64,000 nucleotides of DNA from Rathayibacter_A sp036510655 (GTDB taxonomy: Bacteria > Actinomycetota > Actinomycetes > Actinomycetales > Microbacteriaceae): contig DATCDQ010000078.1 in the NCBI GenBank assembly GCA_036510655.1, forward strand, positions 1 through 64,000, written 5' to 3'. The notes beneath the pieces were generated by a model. That model did not search any database. It saw nothing but the letters and a program-made list of their open reading frames with translations, and was not told where the DNA came from. Below, one piece after another: positions 58,568-64,000 of the stretch (the stretch's first letter is position 1; the number at the start of each line of letters is the position of its first letter). Both the position numbers and the translations under genes were made by a program.

Positions 58568-59698
58568 CTAGCCGGCCACCGAAACGTGCGCATGCGAGAG
58601 CCGGTCCAACGCTTCGACGAAGTAGTAGTCGCCCCACATGACGCTTTCGTCAACGCCGATGTCCTCACCGCGGTGATAGAGCGAGTGTCTGAGAATGCCT
58701 TCCCAGTCGTCGTCGTCCGGTCCCAGGAACTCAGGGCTGCTCAGCCGCGCCAGAATGCCCCGTGCATAATCGCGATACGCCGCGCCGTCGTCGCCGAGCG
58801 ACTCTGCGAGTTGTAGTAACGCGGATGCCGTGATGCTGGCACCCGAAGCCTCGTAGCGAAATTCCGGCGCCGGATCGCTCCAATCGTTCGGGCCCACGAA
58901 ATCTCCGCCGACCTGGTCAATATAGAGATCGGCACATCGCCGGGCAGTGTCGAGGAAGCGCTCATCGCGCGTCCAGAGGTACGCGGTTCCGAAGCCGTAG
59001 ATCGCCCAGGCGTGCCCGCGCACCCAGGACGAGTCGGAGCGATACCCCTGATGGGTCGCGGCCCTCAGAAACTCTCCCGTGTCGGGGTTGAACCATCCTT
59101 CGTGCACGGTGCTGGCATCGCCGCGCACGAGATACCGGCGCGAGGTCAGCGCGTGAGCCGTGGCGATGTCGGCGAGAGTGACATCGCCGCTCAGTTGCGC
59201 GGCCTGGTAGATGATGCCGATGTTCATCATGACGTCGATGAAAGTGCTGCCCGCACTGACCCAGGTGCGCAGGTACCGCCCGGCCTGATTGAAGCGGCGC
59301 GCCATCGTGCGGCCGGCTTGGATCAGCACGGCGCGCGTCTCGTCGCTCGGATCGGCGGCGTGCCACCGGCCCCAGCTCGGCGTGAACAGAAACCCGATGT
59401 CGTGCGTGCTGTCATCTAGCTTGCGGGGTTCGACAATGCGGCTGTATTTCTCGGCCTGTTTCCGCCACTCCGGCTTTCCTGTCTGTTCCGCGAAGATCCA
59501 CATCATTCCTGCAAGAAATCCGCCGGTCCAGATCGGTGCCCACGAATCTCCGTCGAATTGCCAGCGCCCATTGGATGTGTATACCGGTACTTGTCCGGGA
59601 TGCCGCGTGACCAGGTTCCACACGCGCCGCTGGGCGATCGACCGCGCGCGCTCCACATCCACGTCGCCCGTATCGCCCTGATGGGTTTCAAGTGTCAT
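58568..59698 (-). CDS. GH88-type unsaturated glucuronyl hydrolase
   Basis: A 376-residue (alpha/alpha)6 enzyme. Conserved blocks include WAPIWTGGFLAGMMWIFAEQTG, LDDSTHDIGFLFTPSWG with the likely catalytic Asp, STFIDVMMNIGIIYQAA with a second Asp, and SSWVRGHAWAIYGFGTAYLWT. The family hydrolyses the vinyl-ether bond of unsaturated uronic acids released by polysaccharide lyases. The ATG at 59698 is preferred because longer frames reach back through IclR box B; its ribosome-binding site is weak. It is divergent from an IclR regulator and a sugar ABC transporter, forming a uronide-uptake module. Confidence 0.87.
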   Translation of the reverse strand: MTLETHQGDTGDVDVERARSIAQRRVWNLVTRHPGQVPVYTSNGRWQFDGDSWAPIWTGGFLAGMMWIFAEQTGKPEWRKQAEKYSRIVEPRKLDDSTHDIGFLFTPSWGRWHAADPSDETRAVLIQAGRTMARRFNQAGRYLRTWVSAGSTFIDVMMNIGIIYQAAQLSGDVTLADIATAHALTSRRYLVRGDASTVHEGWFNPDTGEFLRAATHQGYRSDSSWVRGHAWAIYGFGTAYLWTRDERFLDTARRCADLYIDQVGGDFVGPNDWSDPAPEFRYEASGASITASALLQLAESLGDDGAAYRDYARGILARLSSPEFLGPDDDDWEGILRHSLYHRGEDIGVDESVMWGDYYFVEALDRLSHAHVSVAG

Positions 59699-59796
59699 GT
59701 GGGGGCACGCCTTCGATGGTTGCAGGCACGCGCGAATTCCCGTGCCGTCAATTCCGAAAGGTAGCCCGCCCGGTCCACGACGATCAATAGCTCCTC

Positions 59797-59822
59797 GCAA
59801 ATAGTATTCGTTCACTGCTAAC
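59797..59822. promoter_or_regulatory. Putative IclR box B
   Basis: GCAAATAGTATTCG (59797-59810) then TTCACTGCTAAC lies between the divergent GH88 and IclR genes. It matches boxes A and C. Confidence 0.65.
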
Positions 59823-59874
59823 ATCGTTAATTCAACCTGCGTTTCCCGCCCAATGGTGGACAAGGAGAATCGCC

Positions 59875-60693
59875 ATGACACCATCGTCTGCAATCGCCAC
59901 TGCCCCAGTGGCCAAGCAGCCGCGCGTGGTTCGCTCCCTGGTTCATGCCTCCGGGCTGCTCAAGGCGCTCCACAAGAGCGGTCGTCCGACATCGTTGAGC
60001 GACCTCGCGCGAAAGATCGAACTCAGCAAACCGGCCACCTATGTTCTGCTGCAGACTTTGGAGGCGGCGGGCCTGATCGTCAAGGATTCGACTGCTCGCT
60101 ATGCACTCGGTTGGGGTCTCTACGAGTTGGGCAGCGCCGTCATCCGCCCGGTCGCGTTCGCCCAGGCCGCACGCCGGCAGTTGGATCACCTTGCCCAACG
60201 CACCGGCGAGATGGTGCTGCTCGGCATTCTCGACCGCGACACCGTTTTATACCTGGATCGCGGCCAGGCTGACGACGCCTTCGTGATGTTCGCCAACGTC
60301 GGCCGGCGCTCTCCGCTGCACACGAATGCTTCAGGCAAGGTCCTGCTCGCCTACCAGAGTGTGGAATACATTGACGCGTACGTGCGACGTCCGCTGAGGC
60401 CGGCTACCTCGCAGACCATCACAGACCCTGCCGCTCTCCAGGGCGCGTTGCGTCGAGTGCGTGACCGCGGATATGCCATTTGTCGTCAAGAACAGGAAGT
60501 CGGGCTCTCCAGTATCGCCGTGCCGGTTCTCGCAGCGGCCGGCGGGGTTCAGGCTGCGTTGGCGATCGCTGCACCCACGGAGAAATTCACCTTCGACGCA
60601 CTTCCGGGCTTCTTGGGCGAGCTGCAGAAAACCGCGGCAGTGGTTGCAACACCGGCTGCAGCTACTGTGGCTGCGATCAGCGTTAGCGATTAG
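59875..60693 (+). CDS. IclR family transcriptional regulator
   Basis: A 272-residue IclR regulator with N-terminal winged HTH (GRPTSLSDLARKIELSKPATYVLLQTLEAAGLIVK) and effector domain (LYLDRGQADDAFVMFANVGRRSPLHTNASGKVLLA, GYAICRQEQEVGLSSIAVPV). AAGGAGAA precedes the ATG. It is very similar to the IclR at 57503. It probably regulates the divergent GH88 gene and the downstream sugar transporter. Its last codons overlap IclR box C. The C-terminal tail is Ala- and Thr-rich. Confidence 0.93.
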   Translation: MTPSSAIATAPVAKQPRVVRSLVHASGLLKALHKSGRPTSLSDLARKIELSKPATYVLLQTLEAAGLIVKDSTARYALGWGLYELGSAVIRPVAFAQAARRQLDHLAQRTGEMVLLGILDRDTVLYLDRGQADDAFVMFANVGRRSPLHTNASGKVLLAYQSVEYIDAYVRRPLRPATSQTITDPAALQGALRRVRDRGYAICRQEQEVGLSSIAVPVLAAAGGVQAALAIAAPTEKFTFDALPGFLGELQKTAAVVATPAAATVAAISVSD

Positions 60694-60707
60694 CGAATAC
60701 TATTTTC
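60682..60707. promoter_or_regulatory. Putative IclR box C
   Basis: Read on the minus strand, GAAAATAGTATTCGC then TAATCGCTAAC matches boxes A and B. It covers the last codons of the IclR gene and lies about 160 bases upstream of the sugar-binding-protein gene. The rest of the 172-base gap (60708-60865) has no clear feature. Confidence 0.65.
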
Positions 60708-60865
60708 ACCTCGCTATTGATCAGTATGTTGGCCGCAGGATACCGTTCGATCAACTGAGAGGTGCGAGACGCGATCGTCGCCCGTTCGCAATGGGCGGGT
60801 GCGCGCCAAAACCTCTGACGCAGATTCCCTGCTGAATACACAGCTGAATACACGGAGGTTTTGTC

Positions 60866-61954
60866 ATGAGAATGCGAAGCATGAAAGCGATCGGCGTTGC
60901 GGCCGCGCTGCTCACAGTAGCGGGAGTGATGACAGCGTGTTCTGCCACCAACCCGTCCGGTGGGAGCAGCACGAACGGTGCGGCCGCTGCACAGGGCTTC
61001 AAGATCGGCCTGTTGCTGCCCGACGAGACGTCGACCCGCTATGAGACCCAAGACAAGCCGGATTTCGTCGCGGCGGTCAAAGCAGAATGTGCCACGTGTG
61101 AGGTGTTGTACGCCAACGCCAATCAGGATGCGTCGAAGCAGCAGCAACAGGCCCAGTCGATGCTGACCCAGGGCGTTAAGGCTCTGGTCGTCGACCCATG
61201 GGACGGCGTGGCCGCCGCCAGTATCGTCAATTCTGCGGCTGCACAGAACGTTCCCGTAATCGCATATGACCGCATCATCCAGAGTCCGAAGCTCGCGTTT
61301 GTGATCTCGAACAACTACGTCAAGGTCGGTGAGCTACAGGGACAGGCACTCGTCGAGAAACTGCAGAAGGACAACGTGCCAGCCGGCAGCGGCATCGTCA
61401 TGATCAACGGTGCCTCAACCGACAACAACGCGGTGAACATCCAAAAGGGTGCACTGAGCAAGATCGAGCCGGCCGGCTACAAAGTGCTCAGCCATGTCGA
61501 GACCTGGGACCCGCCGACGGCGCAACAATTTGCAACTTCGCAGATCGCCAAGTTCGGCAACCAGATCAAGGCCATCTACACTGCGAACGACGGCAACGCC
61601 CAGGCTGCCATATCCGCTATGAAGGCGGCCGGTATGGCGCTGGTACCGACAACGGGGCTTGACGCAACGCTCGCCGGCATCCAGTCGATCCTCGCCGGTC
61701 AGCAGTACATGACCGTATACAACTCGTTCAAGGGCGAGGCCACCGAGGCGGCAAAGGTAGCCGTCGCGCTGGCGCAGGGTCACAAAGTGAACTCCACCGA
61801 CAAGGTCAATGGAATCCCCGCCTTCCTGCAGCAACCGCAGGCTGTAACGGTCGACACGATCGAGTCCACGGTGGTCAAGGACGGTGTGTACAAGGTGAGT
61901 GACATCTGCACCACGCAGTTCGCGGCGGCTTGCCAGGCACACGGAATCCAGTAG
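60866..61954 (+). CDS. Sugar ABC transporter substrate-binding lipoprotein (CUT2/XylF-like)
   Basis: A 362-residue periplasmic-binding-protein-like lipoprotein with lipobox VMTAC (Cys25) and blocks IGLLLPDETSTRYETQDKPDFVAAVKAEC, LVVDPWDGVAAASIVNSAAAQNVPVIAYDRII and AIYTANDGNAQAAISAMKAAG, as in XylF/RbsB. Possible starts are the Met codons at 60866, 60872 and 60881; the first follows GGAGG at a suitable distance. It is the binding component of the transporter continued by the ATPase and permease downstream. Confidence 0.92.
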   Translation: MRMRSMKAIGVAAALLTVAGVMTACSATNPSGGSSTNGAAAAQGFKIGLLLPDETSTRYETQDKPDFVAAVKAECATCEVLYANANQDASKQQQQAQSMLTQGVKALVVDPWDGVAAASIVNSAAAQNVPVIAYDRIIQSPKLAFVISNNYVKVGELQGQALVEKLQKDNVPAGSGIVMINGASTDNNAVNIQKGALSKIEPAGYKVLSHVETWDPPTAQQFATSQIAKFGNQIKAIYTANDGNAQAAISAMKAAGMALVPTTGLDATLAGIQSILAGQQYMTVYNSFKGEATEAAKVAVALAQGHKVNSTDKVNGIPAFLQQPQAVTVDTIESTVVKDGVYKVSDICTTQFAAACQAHGIQ

Positions 61955-61966
61955 CAGGAGATTGCA

Positions 61967-62001
61967 GGCTGTGCCCTGGCGTACGAGGCCAGGGCACAGC
62001 C
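61967..62001 (+). terminator. Long stem-loop between binding-protein and ATPase genes
   Basis: GGCTGTGCCCTGGC (61967-61980) pairs perfectly, over 14 bases, with GCCAGGGCACAGCC (61988-62001), leaving a seven-base loop. Such structures after a binding-protein gene usually reduce read-through or protect the upstream message, giving more binding protein than membrane components. Confidence 0.8.
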
Positions 62002-62054
62002 GCTCGGATGGTCCCAGCCGCCGTGAATTCGTCACGGCCATTCGAAGGAGAATT

Positions 62055-62867
62055 GTGACCGACAAAACCTCCACGCCCGACGACGAGCCTGTACCGTTGC
62101 TTTCGCTTCGAGGCATCAGCAAAGCCTTTGGGGCGGTGAACGCGCTCAGCGCAGTCGAGTTCGACGTCTATGCAGGTGAGATCGTGGCGCTGGTCGGCGA
62201 CAACGGCGCCGGAAAGTCAACCCTGGTCAAGATTCTCGCGGGCGCACATCCTGCCGACAGCGGGACGATCTCGTGGAAGGGTGAGCCGGTCACCATTTCC
62301 AGCCCAATTGAGGCTCAACAACTCGGCATCGCCACCGTGTATCAAGACCTGGCGCTGTGCGACAACCTCGACGTGGTGCAGAACCTATTCCTCGGGCGCG
62401 AGAGCGGATCCGCCTTCGCCATGAACGAGGTCGACATGGAGCAGCGGTCGTGGGGGCTGTTACGACAGCTCTCGGCGAAGATTCCGTCGGTGCGAGTTCC
62501 GGTCGCCAGCCTTTCTGGCGGCCAGCGCCAGACCGTCGCAATCGCTCGCTCGCTCGTCGGAGAGCCCTCGGTCGTGATCCTCGATGAGCCGACTGCGGCA
62601 CTTGGGGTCGCACAGACCGCCGAGGTGCTCAATCTGGTCGAGCGGTTGCGCGAGCGTGGGCTCGGCGTCATTCTGATCAGTCACAACATGGCCAATGTGC
62701 AGAACGTGTCCGACCGGATCGTCGTGTTACGGCTTGGCATGAACAACGGGTCGTTCGCGACGCGTGAGGTCACCTACGAAGAGATCATCACGGCGATTAC
62801 AGGCGCATCAGAGAACGCCGTCACAGAACGGGCCGCTGTGCACGAGGAGAAGGAGCAGGCGAAGTGA
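62055..62867 (+). CDS. Sugar ABC transporter ATP-binding protein
   Basis: A 270-residue single-domain ATPase: Walker A VGDNGAGKST, YQDLALCDNLDVVQNLFLGRE, signature LSGGQRQTVAIARSL, Walker B VVILDEPTAALG, switch His in ILISHNM. It is XylG-like but has only one ATPase half. AAGGAG precedes the GTG at 62055; longer in-frame starts lie in the hairpin region. The permease gene overlaps its stop (GTGA). Confidence 0.92.
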   Translation: MTDKTSTPDDEPVPLLSLRGISKAFGAVNALSAVEFDVYAGEIVALVGDNGAGKSTLVKILAGAHPADSGTISWKGEPVTISSPIEAQQLGIATVYQDLALCDNLDVVQNLFLGRESGSAFAMNEVDMEQRSWGLLRQLSAKIPSVRVPVASLSGGQRQTVAIARSLVGEPSVVILDEPTAALGVAQTAEVLNLVERLRERGLGVILISHNMANVQNVSDRIVVLRLGMNNGSFATREVTYEEIITAITGASENAVTERAAVHEEKEQAK

Positions 62868-63226
62868 GTGTCCGTCCCCTCGACCGCCAAGACGAGCGGA
62901 TCGAATTCCGGTCGGGCCTGCTGGGCGAAGCCCAGTCGTTGTGGAACCGAATCCGCAACGGCGATATCGGGTCGTTGCCTGTCATCATCGGGCTCATCCT
63001 CATCGCCGCAGTGTTCCAGACGCTCAACCCGCTGTTCCTCTCGAGCATCAACCTCGTGAACCTGATGCTGGATTCCGCTGCGATCGGAACCATTGCCGTC
63101 GGCGTTGTTCTCGTGCTGCTCCTCGCTCAGATCGACTTGTCGATCGGCTCAGTCAGCGGCTTTGCGGCTGCTATTCTCGCGGTCACGTTCGTGCAAATGC
63201 ACGTGCCACTAGTGTCGCGTTTCTGA
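62864..63226 (+). pseudogene. Sugar ABC transporter permease (XylH/RbsC-like), truncated by an IS element
   Basis: This frame starts at a GTG overlapping the ATPase stop and encodes the N-terminal 115 or so residues of a CUT2 permease: LPVIIGLILIAAVFQTLNPLFLSSINLVNLMLDSAAIGTIAVGVVLVLLLAQIDLSIGSVSGFAAAIL with two to three transmembrane helices and the conserved LSIGS motif. Relatives have 320-400 residues. After HVPLV it runs into the IS end at about 63209-63212 and stops at 63226. The transporter is therefore probably inactive unless the element is excised. The rest of the gene should lie beyond the IS, outside the window. Confidence 0.88.
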
Positions 63227-64000
63227 AGTTGGTTGATGGTTCGCTTTCTTGAGGATCTCGTCGGCGGTCTTGGTCCATACGAATGCATGTTTGCGGGTGT
63301 TCCAGCCGGTGATGAATTGTCGGATCTTCGCGTTCAGGTCTTTCACGGACGTGAATACGCCTCGGCGGATGGCCTGCTTGTCGATGATCCCGAACCAGAC
63401 TTCGACGAGGTTCAGCCACGATCCCGATGTCGGGGTGAAGTGCACGTGGAACCTTGGATTCTTCTGCAACCAGTCCTTGACCTCGGGGGTCTTGTGTGTG
63501 GCGTAGTTATCCATCACCAGGTGCAGATCCTGTTGCGGGTAGGCACGGTTCAGCTGGCGCAGGAAGCTCAAGAACTCCTGCCGGCGGTGCTTGGGCTTGA
63601 CGGCGCCGGTGACCTGGCCGGTCGCGATCTCCAACGCCGCGAACAATGTTGTCGTCCCGTGACGCTTGTAGTCGTGCGTGCGTTTCTCCGTATCGCCGAT
63701 CCGCATCGGCAGCATCGGCGCGGTCCGGTCCAACGCCTGGATCTGGCTCTTCTCGTCCACGCAGAGCACGATCGCGTTCTCCGGCGGCGCCAGATACAAG
63801 CCCACCACGTCGGTGACCTTCCCGACGAGCTCGGGGTCGGTGGAGAACTTGAACGTCTCGGACCGCCAGGGCTGCACCCCGTACTTGCGCCACGCCCGCG
63901 CGACGGTGGCGTTGCCGATCTTGAGGTGATTCGCCAGCAGCCTGGAGGACCAATGCGTCACCCCGAATTTCTTCGGCGGTGCCGTCAACGTCGCCGTGAT
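63209..64000. mobile_element. IS630-family insertion sequence (right end outside window)
   Basis: One end of the element lies at about 63209-63212, where CTAG marks the junction with the permease gene; IS630-family elements insert at TA. Only the transposase gene is inside the window. Because the other terminus is missing, inverted repeats and the target duplication cannot be confirmed. Confidence 0.82.
63209..64000 (-). CDS. IS630-family DDE transposase (5' end outside window)
   Basis: At least 263 residues of an IS630-type transposase, reading in from beyond 64000. N-terminal HTH remains: HWSSRLLANHLKIGNATVARAWRKYG. The catalytic triad is visible as Asp in VLCVDEKSQ, Asp in LVMDNYATHK and Glu in WLNLVEVWFG (DDE with close spacing); other blocks are PMRIGDTEKRTHDYKRHGTTTLFAAL and WTKTADEIL. 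The stop (TAG, 63209-63211) coincides with the CTAG at the insertion junction, so the target site probably supplies it. A TTG at 63988 is only an internal codon of the longer frame. Confidence 0.92.
   Translation of the reverse strand: MTATLTAPPKKFGVTHWSSRLLANHLKIGNATVARAWRKYGVQPWRSETFKFSTDPELVGKVTDVVGLYLAPPENAIVLCVDEKSQIQALDRTAPMLPMRIGDTEKRTHDYKRHGTTTLFAALEIATGQVTGAVKPKHRRQEFLSFLRQLNRAYPQQDLHLVMDNYATHKTPEVKDWLQKNPRFHVHFTPTSGSWLNLVEVWFGIIDKQAIRRGVFTSVKDLNAKIRQFITGWNTRKHAFVWTKTADEILKKANHQPTSETRH

Noticed and set aside
1..64000. CRISPR arrays, tRNA or rRNA genes, phage modules, toxin-antitoxin or defence systems
   Set aside because: None was seen. The tandem repeat at 50671-50745 is coding and has no spacers, and no cas-like or integrase-like gene is present.

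Overview
This window comes from a high-GC actinobacterium, most likely a member of the Microbacteriaceae. The evidence is indirect: strong G/C third-position bias, frequent GTG and TTG starts, ATGA/GTGA-type gene overlaps, and a GGTCGAG...CTCGACC-type palindromic repeat that I associate with that family. No rRNA, tRNA or CRISPR array was recognised. Nearly all of the DNA is metabolic and transport genes.

Region 1 (1-44.8 kb) is a large locus for taking up and degrading L-rhamnose-containing glycosides. Its enzymes include three GH78-type alpha-L-rhamnosidases, an N-terminally truncated GH106-type enzyme, a GH1 beta-glucosidase, a Tat-exported six-hairpin glycosidase-like protein, a secreted beta-helix protein and two related carbohydrate-esterase-like hydrolases. 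Two complete CUT1-type sugar ABC importers (binding lipoprotein plus two permeases; the ATPase is not local) and three LacI-type regulators are interleaved with them. Two catabolic routes for rhamnose are present. The isomerase route has rhaI and a bifunctional rhamnulose-1-P aldolase/dehydrogenase that runs off the left edge. The non-phosphorylative route has L-rhamnonate dehydratase, an SDR, a lactonase-like amidohydrolase and an FAH-family hydrolase. At least nine near-identical palindromes of the form TGAAWCGTTTCA precede the transcription units, which points to one LacI-controlled regulon. Several genes here look damaged: an amber codon in a Gfo/Idh/MocA gene, a frameshift at the end of a binding-protein gene, a short aldehyde dehydrogenase remnant and the truncated GH106 gene.

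Region 2 (44.8-47.2 kb) is a polar amino acid (cystine-type) ABC importer. Region 3 (47.4-58.4 kb) starts with a TetR regulator divergent from an SDR / saccharopine-dehydrogenase-like / acyl-CoA synthetase operon, with three TetR-type palindromes between them. A convergent operon follows, encoding a CoA-transferase, enoyl-CoA hydratase, iron-dependent alcohol dehydrogenase and aldehyde dehydrogenase, divergent from an IclR regulator. Together these suggest oxidation of an alcohol or diol to an acid, followed by CoA activation.

Region 4 (58.4-64 kb) holds a GH88-type unsaturated glucuronyl hydrolase, a second IclR regulator and a CUT2-type sugar ABC transporter. Its permease gene is cut by an IS630-family element that runs off the right edge. 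A shared AAATAGTRTT...GCTAAC motif sits in the three intergenic regions next to the two IclR genes. REP-like palindromes occur at about 58.4-58.6 kb and, unusually, inside the aldolase reading frame at 0.12 kb.
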